From Ficedula albicollis (taxonomy: Eukaryota > Chordata > Aves > Passeriformes > Muscicapidae), in assembly GCF_000247815.1 (NCBI RefSeq), contig NC_021676.1:8431092-8495091 (forward strand): DNA of 64,000 nucleotides. The letters run 5' to 3'. Below are positions 1 through 11,200 of this stretch, piece by piece (position 1 is the stretch's first letter; each line of letters begins with the position of its first letter). Below the pieces are notes generated by a model. The model did not search any database. It saw nothing but the letters and a program-made list of their open reading frames with translations, and was not told the origin of the DNA. Position numbers and translations under genes: made by a program.

Positions 1-119
1 TTCCCACCTTTTGAGCCATGTGAAGGAGCCTCACTGCTGGATTTTCCAGGGATGGATCTGGCCTTTGCAGAGAAAAAACAAGCCAACCCCTTCAGTTGCA
101 TAAAGCACACCATGCTGGG

Positions 120-380
120 CACTGCCAGGCATGGGAAGGGCATCTCCATAAGGAAGGAGTGCAGGGGCACTTCTCACTAGTTTGCTCAATGCCTCATCCA
201 ACCTGGCCTTGGCACTCCCAGGGGTTTGACATCCATAACTTCTGTGAGAAACCTGTTCCAGTGCCTCACCACCCTCACAGTAAAGGATTTCTTTACATCT
301 CAACTAAATTGCTCCTCTTCCAGTTTGAACCCATTACTCCTTGAATATCACTACAGCTCCTGATGAAGAACCTTCAGAAA
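120..380 (-). mobile_element. CR1 LINE fragment
   Basis: The + strand resembles the reverse complement of an avian CR1 3' part: CATCCAACCTGGCCTTGGCA, then AACCTGTTCCAGTGCCTCAC and CACCCTCACAGTAAAG, followed by a degraded tail. Non-coding and old. Confidence 0.75.
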
Positions 381-399
381 AAATAAGTCAGAAGACCTT

Positions 400-3300
400 C
401 CCCTCCTAATCACAACAGGAAAAGACTGCCCAATCCATTCAGGGAAAACATTTTCCAGATCTGCTTTTCAGTCATGTAGGATCTTTTCTTTCCGACAGCA
501 TGCCTCGTGCTGAGCACTTCCCATGCTCCCAGAAAGGAAGGGCATGTGTTATAGCACCATGTGCTCCCTATCAGTCTCATAACCTGCATGAAAACAAACC
601 TGTTTCATAGCTGCTGGTGTAAATAGCCCAGGCACAGGGCTTGCAGTGTGACTTAGTAATCAGCAGCTGGCAAGCGCCACTGTCTGTTTCCACACCTGAC
701 ACAGACAGCCATGCCATACCTCCCTTCCCTGCCACACCCTCTTCAGGAAACATTTTGATTTATGTATTTTTGTCAGTGTGTTTTCAGTGGTTTGATTTGC
801 TATTTATGGGGTTTTCATCACTGTTGTTACCTGGGTGCCCAGGGAAGACTGTGTGGGAGCTGGGTACAGAGCATTTCCCAGTGCAGATTTTCCACTCCCC
901 TGTGCCTGGAGGTGGGTGTTGGACCACATTCTACCAGTTATCTCTGTGTTTGCATTTCTTAGTACATTTCTTCACCCCCTTGCAGGGTGATTTGAGTTCC
1001 CTCACAGCATTTTGCTAGTTGGGATCCTCCTTCCTTCCTCCAGTTTCCCCTGGTTCCTCTCTTTGCCAATACTCACCAAAGTTGCTCGTCCCTCCTCATC
1101 CTCCTGTGACCCTCCTGGCACTTTTGCAGCATTTTGGGTGCACTCTGCATGCTGTATGATTACCCTTCACACAAAGCTGCCTATGCAAGACAGCTGTCAA
1201 CACACCAAACCTCCCAGCAAGCTCCCCCTGGGACAGCACAGGGACCAAGGTGACACTGTGTGATGGCTGTGGTGGCAGGTGCCAAGGGAAGATGCCCGAG
1301 TGGCAGCAGTGCATCAACAGTGGTTTGCAGCACTAGACAGGAGCAGTTCTCACAAAGAGAATCAGAAATCCATTTGCATCAATGGCTTGTCAAACAAGTT
1401 GGTGAAGAGAGATGTTCCTACATGGTGTTCAAGGTATGCAGCTTTTCCTGTTTCCCTGCCTCTCTCAGACCAGCACAGGTTTGGTGCCCAGGAATTTCAA
1501 CCAAAGAGACTTACCCTGTTTTATCTGACCACTGATGTCATTCACAGTTTCACATAGTTGTCAGCTCTGGCTGTCTTGGTCTCTTCTACTCTCACCAAAC
1601 CCTGCATCCTTGGGGAGCAAGGTCATACAGAGAAGCATCTCCAAGCCCCAGGATGCCATGCAGGAAGCCCTGGTGTAATTCTTGGTTCAGACAGATGTTT
1701 GGGTTTCACTTCGACTGTCTTCATCCTATGGTAGGCCTGGGACCAGTAGTTCTTCCAGTACTTGTGCCCCTTGCCCAAAATGCGCACAGGAAATCACTCA
1801 CTGTCTATGCTGTAGGATGGAATCAGTTCAAAGTTATCCCTAAAAATACAAAAATACTTCTTGCCCTTACTTTTTTAATGCAATGATAAAAGCCAATTTT
1901 GCTTTAAAATCTTATGTCCCTAGGTGACCAGATGAATCAGGAGATGAGTGATATTTTGCAGAGGCTGCAAATCTACCCTGTATCTGTCTGCAGTGAATAT
2001 ATAAAGATTTATTGGGGCCAAGATGGATCTGCCAATATCAGCAGTGCTAGGAAATGAGCTAGAAAGCAACAGAGAGGGACTCCTGAGCTTTATGAGCCTC
2101 TGAACCACAAAAGCAGCAGCAAAGTCACTCAAAAAGACATAAGCCTTTATGCTTGAAGTCAGCCTGGCCATGGCAAAAGACCAGGAAACTTCCAGACGTC
2201 AGGGTTGATTTTGGTAAGATGGTCCTGCTGACATCACAGAGTGCTTGGGACAGGATGATACATGAGCTCTGATTCATGGGAGGCCCTGGGGGAAGTCCAT
2301 GTCAAAGCTAAAGAAGATAAAAACTCCCATTACCTGGTCAACATCAGAGAGGGCATAAAGAACCTTCAGCTGCTGGGCACAGGACTCAGCCATGGTGTAG
2401 TGGGGAAACACTGGGATCAGTTTGTGCTCACTCAGGGTGAAATACATAGACTAATGATTGAGAAGGATATGGAAGCCAGAAAACAATTCAATTCAGTTGT
2501 GTATGATTTTATGTTAGCAAATCCTAGCAAATGTACAATCTGCTATGTCAAGGAGTCTGCCATTCATAAGGATTTCAACCTATGATCTTGTCTTCCTCTT
2601 CATGTGGGTTTGGTTTTGAGGAAACTGGGCCAGGGACAATATGGAATGTAAGTCTGAGGATTGAACAGCTCCTTACAGAGCTGGCCATTGGAGTCCCTGC
2701 AAGCCAACACATTTCACTTCTATTGCAAGGTGAGATGAGCCCTCACTGCCATCCTGGTGCTCATCCCTGCCTGCAGCATGGGAAACAGCTGTGCCAGTTC
2801 TGGGGAAAGCAGCCAGGTCACTTGCAAACACAATTATGACCTTTATCTTCTATCTCGGGAAACTTTGTCCCTGTTACACCCAATTGTCCTCTTGGTGATC
2901 TTTACAAGCAGCAGAGATAACAGCATTCAGTCAGCCTGAAAACACTGCACAGCCTCAGTGACACCCTTCAGAGGCAGCGAGCAGCATAACTCCACCAGGA
3001 GCAAGTCCTTATTCTGGCTCTGCCTTGGCCAGTGGAAGCCAATGCTTAGATAACATCCCAGTAGCCACTATTATGTTTGTCTCCATGGATGAATCAGGCT
3101 AGGCTGTGTCACTGTGTCACTGTGGTTACAATCCTCCTGATCTAGGGGCTCTATCAACCTCTGAGAAGCAATTCTGATGCAAAAAACAAGTGGGTTTGGT
3201 GTGGAAAGGTCAAGACGACTGCAGTAAAGCTGAATTTTAATCATCATGTAAAACCTGACTAAATACCGAAAGTGGGATTTTATTTAACCTTAATTCTGCA

Positions 3301-4340
3301 ATGATGTAATTTCCTCTGCCTAATAAAATAGTCATGCAGCTGCCATGAGTGACAAACTGATAAACAATTCAAGATGCTTTTCAATAGCATTTTTCTCCAG
3401 TTTCCAGAGCCATCTGTTTTTCCCATCTAAGGTTACATCATTACTGACTTCAATAATTTAGACGCCATCCTATTTACTCTAATGCAATTGTCATGTTTGG
3501 CTGTCAGAGCAGAAACAGTGTGCAATGAATGAAGTCAGCAATTTTCTGTACTAATTATTTATTCAAATTCTTCAACACTGAGAACTTAAGGTGTATGCTA
3601 GGCTCACTCTTCCTTATTTTTAAAAAAGAATCAGAAGAATTGCTCACGCATTTTCAGTGCGTTTCCTTCCTGTCATCCCAGCACTACTGCTAATTTGGCT
3701 GAGAAGCATCATGATTTTTTAAGGGAACAGGAGGATGTGGCCTCATGTCACCTGCATGTGCACGGACAGGTGTGCATGTACCTGCCTGCATGTGCTCAAC
3801 CACCTCTGTGTTGACCATTTGACATCAGTATCTGTCTCAAATATGTTAAGCCTGTATTTTTCAAAAATAAGAGACTAGACAGAGAACTCCAGTTTGTGTC
3901 AGTGCTTTGGGAAATTCTGTGCCTGTTAGAAGTCAGAAAAGAGCTGTAGCTGAGCTAAAGGAGCCAAAGTGCAAGAGGAACAGGAGGTCAGCGCACAGAA
4001 TGTGGAGGGAAGCCTAAATTTATGCTCAGCCTGCCACCGTCACATGTATTGATTAAGTGTTTCGGCTCAGAACAGGCACATATTGCTGAGCAAATATTAA
4101 AAGCTATGCAGGTTTCAAGGGGAAGCCTCTTTCCTCTGGGAGCTGCTGTTGGTCACTCGTAATTAGATCAGAGGTCAAAACTGACCAGAAGATCAGATTT
4201 ATGGAAGGAAAATATGAAGAAAAACAAATAAGGAACCATATTATTTAATTCCTGCTGCCAGTTTCAAACATTCATTACAGAAATTAATGAGAAAAATTGT
4301 TTAAAAAGTTGTCATTTTGTCTGGTAGGCTATTTTAACTC
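400..4340. other. Upstream intergenic DNA, no gene recognised
   Basis: Short ORFs only, up to 107 codons at 2,262-2,585, with no domain, splice context or family I recognise. At about 3,180-3,720 and 4,010-4,140 the sequence is AT-rich and free of repeats, with the texture of conserved non-coding DNA; that is an impression, not evidence of conservation. Confidence 0.5.
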
Positions 4341-4351
4341 TCTATCACCTG

Positions 4352-4398
4352 ATTGAATCACAGAATCCTTTGGCTGGAAAAGACAAAGATGGGAGTCA
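4352..4398 (-). mobile_element. CR1 LINE 3'-end scrap
   Basis: AATCACAGAATCCTTTGGCT followed by GGAAAAGAC is the reverse complement of a CR1 3' terminus. It abuts a CR1 fragment in the opposite orientation. Confidence 0.6.
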
Positions 4399-4660
4399 GG
4401 CTCTTCTCCCAGGGAACCAGCAGCAGGACAAGGGGACAAAGTTTTAAGTTGCACCAGGGGAGGTTTAGATTGGACGTCAGGAAGAATTTCTCCACAGAAA
4501 GGGCGATTAGACATTGGAAGGGAAGTGGGGGAGTCACCGTCCCTGGAGGTGTGGAAGGAAAGACTCAACGTGGCACTCGGTGCCCTGGTCTGGCTGACAG
4601 GGTGGCGTTGGGCCATCGCTTGGACTCCACGGCCCCGGAGGTCTTTTCCAGCCTGCTGGA
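4398..4660 (+). mobile_element. CR1 LINE 3' fragment
   Basis: CTCTTCTCCCAGGGAACCAG, AGGACAAGGGGACA, GGGAGGTTTAGATTGGA and CACCGTCCCTGGAGGTGTGG are hallmark CR1 3' segments in sense orientation. It ends at the edge of the WDR44 CpG island. Confidence 0.85.
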
Positions 4661-4733
4661 CCCCGTGATTTTGCGACCCTGCGGCTCCATCAGGGCCGAG
4701 CGCAGCCCGCTCCCCCTCACCCCCTCAGCGCGG

Positions 4734-4747
4734 CCGCCAGGGGGCGC
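4734..4747 (+). promoter_or_regulatory. Candidate CTCF-binding site
   Basis: CCGCCAGGGGGCGC is a near-perfect match to the vertebrate CTCF core (CCRCCAGGGGGCGC). It lies about 400 bp upstream of the WDR44 ATG, at the edge of the CpG island and just after a CR1 fragment. Binding is inferred from the motif alone. Confidence 0.65.
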
Positions 4748-4789
4748 TCAGCGCGCCCCTCCCTCCCGCCCTCTGCGGCTCCCGCGGGC

Positions 4790-4800
4790 GGGGCGGGGCC
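4790..4800 (+). promoter_or_regulatory. Sp1/KLF GC box
   Basis: GGGGCGGGGCC, a consensus GC box in the WDR44 CpG island, about 350 bp upstream of the ATG as assembled. Confidence 0.6.
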
Positions 4801-4807
4801 GGGCCGC

Positions 4808-4815
4808 TCTCGCGA
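4808..4815 (+). promoter_or_regulatory. TCTCGCGA promoter element
   Basis: TCTCGCGA followed by TA matches eight of ten bases of the palindrome TCTCGCGAGA (BANP/ZBTB33-type), which usually sits near the start site of TATA-less CpG-island promoters. Confidence 0.5.
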
Positions 4816-4874
4816 TACCCGCGCGGCGCCGCCCGGCCCGCGGTGCCCGGAGGTGGCGGCCCGGCCCGGCCCGG

Positions 4875-5139
<265 letters not shown>

Positions 5140-5143
5140 GGCC

Positions 5144-5217
5144 ATGGCGTCCGACAGCGACACCGAGGAGTTCTACGATGCGCCCGAGGACGTGCATCCC
5201 GCGGGCTCCCCCGCGCC
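5144..5217 (+). CDS. WDR44: WDR44 coding exon 1 (start codon, FFAT-like motif)
   Basis: Encodes residues 1-24 plus two bases of codon 25, beginning [18 protein letters not shown]. The donor is GTGAGT at 5218. Read straight through, the frame meets a stop at 5219-5221, so splicing is required. The acidic tract with F10-Y11-D12-A13 is the FFAT-like VAP-binding motif. Only seven bases separate the ATG from the preceding 261-nt G run, so the 5' UTR is not readable. Confidence 0.96.
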
Positions 5218-8200
5218 GTGAGTTCGCCCGGCCATGCCTGTCCTCCCTCCCTCCCTGCTGCTCCCAGCGCGGCCCCGCGGTCCCTGAGCAGCTCCCGGGG
5301 GAGCGGGGATGCCTGTCCTCCCTCCCTCCCTGCTGCTCCCAGCGCGGCCCCGCGGTCCCTGAGCAGCTCCCGGGGGAGTGGGGGAGAAGCGGGGTCCGAG
5401 CGGGGCCGCGGCCGCCCCGGAGCTCGGGGTCCGCTCGGAGCGCGGAGGGTGCGGGAAGCGAGCGGGGCTCGCTCGGGGCTGCTGCGGCCGGCGGTGGCCG
5501 TGAGAGGATGAGATCATACCTGCCTTCCTCAGGCGGGAGCGGTGTGCTGCTGGGAGGAGACGTGCGGAGATGGCTTCGGGATCCACAGGAGTAATCCCTG
5601 AAATGCGATAAAAGTATCAGATTTTCTGAGGAAGGAGAAGCGAGCGAGCTTCGTCAGCAACAGGCAGCTGTTGCTGCGTGAAGAACAACTTCTGGTGTGC
5701 TCTGCGCCCTGTTTTTAGTGGTGTTTTTAGTACTTCTACTGTTTTTCATGGGGATTGGACTAGATTATCTCCAGAGGTCCCTTCCAACCCTAACAAATCT
5801 GTGGTTCTGTCTCTCTTTGATGCTTCCTGCCTTTAGCCAGTTGGTTCCAGTAGTGAAAATTTATCAGCGTTTTGTGAAATAGATGCCAGTGCTGCTGCCT
5901 CAGAGCTCACCCTGGCACCGTGTTGTTGGTGTCAGCCAAATGTGCTCCCTCCTGTAGATTTCTCTTTCTGATTTTGTGCTGGACAGGTTATGGCTCGCAT
6001 CACTTCTGTTTTTCCCGTAGCCTGTGCCTAACCTCTGCATTATTTTACTTGATAGGATGAGGTTTCACATGGCTTGTTTGTAGAGTAATAGGTATGGATT
6101 GTGGGATCCATGCATTTGAAGCTTTAATAATGGACTAAGGAGCTTGTTTTAAGCTGCGACTCAGTGGTCACTGGATGCCTACAAGAAAGACTAGATCTTT
6201 TCTCCTCACCTTCAGATCCTGTATTAAAGTTTTCCTGAGCTTTGCTACTCAGCTGTAGCCTGGTGAAAAGCACATCTTAGCATACAGTTCTGCAAGATGT
6301 GATAAGCCCAATTCACAATACTGAAATGAGGTTTTCTCCAATAGTTCTGCAAGATGTGATAAGCCAAATTCACAATACTGAAATGAGGTTTTCTCCAACT
6401 GCTTATCTTCTTTTAGGAAGACTCAAACTCTTCTCTGCTTTAACTCAAAGTAAACAGCTGAAAACTAGAAACAGCAAAAACTGTTCAATAAGTTAAAGCA
6501 GCTGGAACCTGTCAGGGTTGGGACAGGAGAGGGTGAAGGTGAGGGATTAGTGTGACAAGAGGCCACAGACAGGAAAGGGGAAGCAGACAGTTTGGTAGAA
6601 GTGAACTATTAAATCTGCCCAGCTGCACGTCCACCTTTGTCTGATACACATAATGCCACGTGTTCTGGCTTTGCAGGTTTACACCACCTGTATCTAAGCA
6701 GAATTTGATCATACAAAGTCACTCACTAGAAATTAAAGTGCAGGATGCTTTTAATTTCTCTAGTGCTCTTCCATAACCTGTATCAATGCATCATTGACTC
6801 GAGTCAATGGAATTCTGTGAGCCTGAGTCAAGTAAGGAGGTGACGTCTGTGAGCGTAGTTTGCCATACAGTTACTGGTCTGTAATTCAGTCTGTTGTTGA
6901 ATCTAACAATATGGACAGTATTTTCTCAAAATAAGCTTTGAGATTTCATAAGAGCTAATTTCACACGTGCATTGGACACTTCTAGGAAGCAGGCTGCTAT
7001 ATTATTTTGCATGTGTAATGATGTTGAGTTGGGACCACAAAAAAGAAAAAAATCAAAACCTTCTTGTTGCAGGCAAGGCAACTGAAAACAAGTACATGTT
7101 GCCCTTTGCAGTTTCAGATATTTCCTCCTGCATTCTGTGTTCTGATGATCAGTAAAATCAGTTGGGAATCCTTTTGGCAGCAATAGTTTGCAGCAAAGCA
7201 GTGTAGATATATTTGCTCTCATTAAAAATGTGAGGTTTGTAGCTTCCTCCCTCCCTGGTCTTTGTTCTATGTGGGGACGTTCAATAGCTGCTGATAGAGA
7301 AACTCTGAAAGTGGTGCCAAGTGTTCACGTCAGCTTGCTGACTTCTTTGCTGTTTATTTATTTTGTTGTCTGGTCTATAAGAGTGGAGTGTTCAAGTTGG
7401 ATGTAGGCTCCCAGTTTCCACTGTTAAGTCATTAAATTACTGATGCTCAAGTCCCTCTCGAGGAAAGCACCATGTCCGCATCCTTGAGTAGATCTGTAAC
7501 TGGCACTTTTAAAGAACTAATTAGCAGATATTCAGAACCTGATGCAAAGTGTTTCTTTCAGATTAGACTGGTCTGAGGTAGTGTTCCTGGGGTAGCGCTT
7601 CTGGGGTGATGAATTCTCTAAGGTGAGGTGTGTTTGGAGATGTTTTGAGGCTGCTGTATCCTCTCTGGTGAGGCCTGTGTGCTTCCCTTCTGCTCTAGAT
7701 CTTGCCTTTTACTTGTAATTCTGCTTTTGACAGGACGTGTTGGATAACTAAGTCCAGAGTAAAAAGGGAGAGGTGACGTGACAGAAAATGCCCCTATTTA
7801 ACTTCTGTCACTTGCTTTAAAAGCACTATAACCATGGAAAAATTTAGGAAAAGATGCTGAAATGTAGAGGCCTGAACAGTCCCATGCAGGAGGATATCAG
7901 TTTTGAGAGAAGGAAAGTGTGAAGTAAGGCACACTTGGTTAGATGCAGGCATGTGACAGACCCTCTATATTTTATTTATAGGAAAAATGATCCACCCACT
8001 CTCATCAAGAACTGCCAAACCTAATAGTTTGAACTTCATATGCCTAACAGTGGGGGGGGGGCAAGTTTCTTCCTAGCATGCTGTTATCCTAAAATTTGTT
8101 ATGAGAAACCAGACTAAAGAGATTATATAGGTAATGAGAAATGTCCTCTGGTACTTTTGTTTAAGTTCTTGACTTCAGTAACTTCAGTAGTCCTGTCTTT

Positions 8201-11200
8201 TAGAAGTTGCCTTGATGCTTTTCCTGAACCTAGTGTTCCTCTGTGTAGCAAGACAGATAAGGCTCGTTGACATGTGAGAGATGCTTAGCAGAACTTTTGT
8301 GTGTGTTTGTTATGAGAAACCAGACTAAAGAGATTCTATAGGTAATGAGAAATGTCCTCTGGTACTTTTGTTTAAGTTCTTGACTTCAGTAACTTCAGTA
8401 GTCCTGTCTTTTAGAAGTTGCCTTGATGCTTTTCCTGAACCTAGTGTTCCTCTGTGTAGCAAGACAGATAAGGCTCGTTGACATGTGAGAGATGCTTAGC
8501 AGAACTTTTGTGTGTGTATTTTAGCCAATGTGTAAAGCTGATCCTGGCAGCAAATAGATGGAGCGTGAAGTGTTGGTTGTGTTCAGTGCTGCAGATGCAT
8601 TTCTGCACTCAAGAGTCTGCTGATGCCCCAGGCAGCCCATGCACTGCAGCAGTGAATCTCTGGGTTTGGAGGTGTGACTGCCGTGGAGAGCTGCAGCAGG
8701 GGTAATTACAGCTTGCAGGGCAGGCACAGGTTCGAGGGAACATGGTGTGCAGGACAGCGGTGAGCGCGGTTGCTGGGCTGGCTTTGAACCTGTGTGTTCT
8801 GTACAGGCACAGCTGCTCTGTGTGCACTGCAAACCTCTTCCCATCTGCTTGCTAGCACACCTGTTGTATAACAATGCACATCCTCCCAGGAAGGCAGGCA
8901 CTGTCGCTTTGGGATTTGCTCAAGGCCAGTATTCACATTGTTTTTTGTTTGAAGGGCTGAATGTTTTGTTTCTGTCACAAAACAACAACCTGTTGAAAAT
9001 GTGAAGCCCGCTTCAAACAGGTGCTAGGCTGAAGCTACCTGATAGTAAGAATAAGAGCTTCCTGTAGTCACTATCAGAATGAATTTGACAGTAGGATAAA
9101 CATTTTTTAAAAAGTTTCTTTGTAAGTTTATTTACTTTCAAACTAATCACACGTCTATTTGTGCAGGTGAAATGGGAGATTTCTTTGAATTGTTAATTCA
9201 ATCTTTTAATCTTTGTAGATAACCTTGAGGCCTTCCTTTGTTAAACTGGTGTAAAAGTGGTATCATGTAAGATAATTTACAAGTTATGTGAAATGCAGTC
9301 TAGAAGTTGTGTTGCTATCAGTTTATAAATCCCACATTTTAGTAAACGCTCATAGCAGATTTGCCTTATGTTTTCTGGCATATGTCAGTTTTCATGTGCT
9401 ACCTGACCTTTCAAAGCCAAATCAATATTTGAACTTTGGGTTGATCCTATGTAAACATTTTCAGACGCTTTTGCCGCTGTATATGTATTTTTTTTAAATG
9501 CTAGGATTTCATACACTGCATCCAGAAAACGAATGGGCTTAAAGTAAAACTGGGGCATGGAGATGGCTGTAAGTTCAGATGGTTGGGAAGACAAGACCAT
9601 TTCAGAGTCACATTGAGCTACAGAAGACTTCAGTTACTGAGCTGGCTGACTGTGTAAATGTAGTAGCACATAAGCAGTAACTGCTCATGACTCAGGGAGC
9701 AATGGTGCTGACAGACGCACAGCTCAAGTCCTCTCAGGCAAGCCACTGAACTTACCTGGCTGCATTAAGAACTCATCCGAAAGTGGGGTTTTTGCCAAAC
9801 AGTTGTAAGCTGGAAGCTTTGTTATAAGCTGTAAGTTGGAAGCTTTGTAGTATTTTAAAAGCAATTAAATTCCTTGGTAAAGCTTCTCCATAATTGTGTG
9901 TGTGGGTTATGTCAAGCTATCAGCACGATGTTGTGTTCTACACCTGCTAGTTCTGTAACCCTTATCACTCAAGCACCTCTTTCCCAAGGTAGCTGAGTAG
10001 CCTGAGTGTGGAAAGTAACATCTGGTTTTGTTTGAGTGCAGATTTTCTGCAAAACTAATTAGCTGAAGAAGTCTGAAAGAGTCGCAGTGTCTTTTGAATC
10101 TCCTGCTTTGTGTAACCAGAGTAGTAATGAGTTGCCTGTAAGCAAGGGGCTAATTAGTGGGAAGTGTCACAGTAGAAAACTGAAATATCTATTTGCAGTT
10201 GAAGGATTTGTCTTATTTATGTTGTTAAGTCTAAGCAGTGTCTTGTAAAATAGGACCCTGGCTGAAGCCTAGGCATTAATATTGTAATTATAAATATGTT
10301 TCACTGGAGTCTAAGCAGTGTCTTGTAAAATAGTACCCTGGCTGAAGCCTAGGAATTAATATTGTAATTATAAATATGTTTCACTGTTAAAGTCATCTCA
10401 TGGATTTAATGAACTGTGACACATTTCTGCCACTCCTAAGGAAATCCAAGAGTTGATAGTGGAACTGAAAATATTTCAGTAACCAGAAATCCCACAAAGG
10501 CTGCGGCCTTTCCCAGTACTATATTTTGCAAGACAAAAAATTTTCTTGATTTTCTGGTCAAAATATTAATCTTTCTCTTTCTTTGCACATTGGGGTTAGA
10601 GCTTTGTAGGAGGATTATGCCTCAAAACAATGTCACAGGTATTGTGTACCTGAAATTAATATTTGGACAGAAGCATCTCAGTGTAACCTGTTAGATTAGC
10701 TGCAATGATAGTGTTTATGTACCAATCCACTGTACTTTCTTGTTTACTTAGCTCATTTATAAATGAGATCTTTGCTTTTTGTGATTAAATGCTTCCAAAG
10801 GGTAAAAAGAAGACCTGAAATTCTTTAAAACCACATGGAAAAAGTTGTGGTTTTTTTCAGGAAGTATTGTTCCTTAAAGTGATTTTGGAGGCAGGAGGGG
10901 CAAATGAGCCTGAGATGTCGATATTTGTCTGTATTGCTTGGTGCCAGGTTCAGAGTGTCACTGATCTTGGTAGGCAGCTGGGATATGTGTGCAATCCAGG
11001 TAGTTCATTTGGTAGTCAGCTTATAGGAAATTAATCTGTAACTTTGTCTCTGCTTGTGACTGATAAAATCATAGAACAATTCAGGGTGGAAGAAGCCTGG
11101 AGAAATCATCTGGTCCAACCTTTCCTTTATGTATCAGTAAGATTCTGTAGTCAGAGTAAGCAGTGTGACTCAATATTTAAATATCTTCCAGAGTTCTGAA

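Noticed and set aside
2262..2585. 107-codon ORF upstream of WDR44
   Set aside because: No recognised domain or homology and no promoter or splice context. Its length is within chance for AT-balanced DNA.
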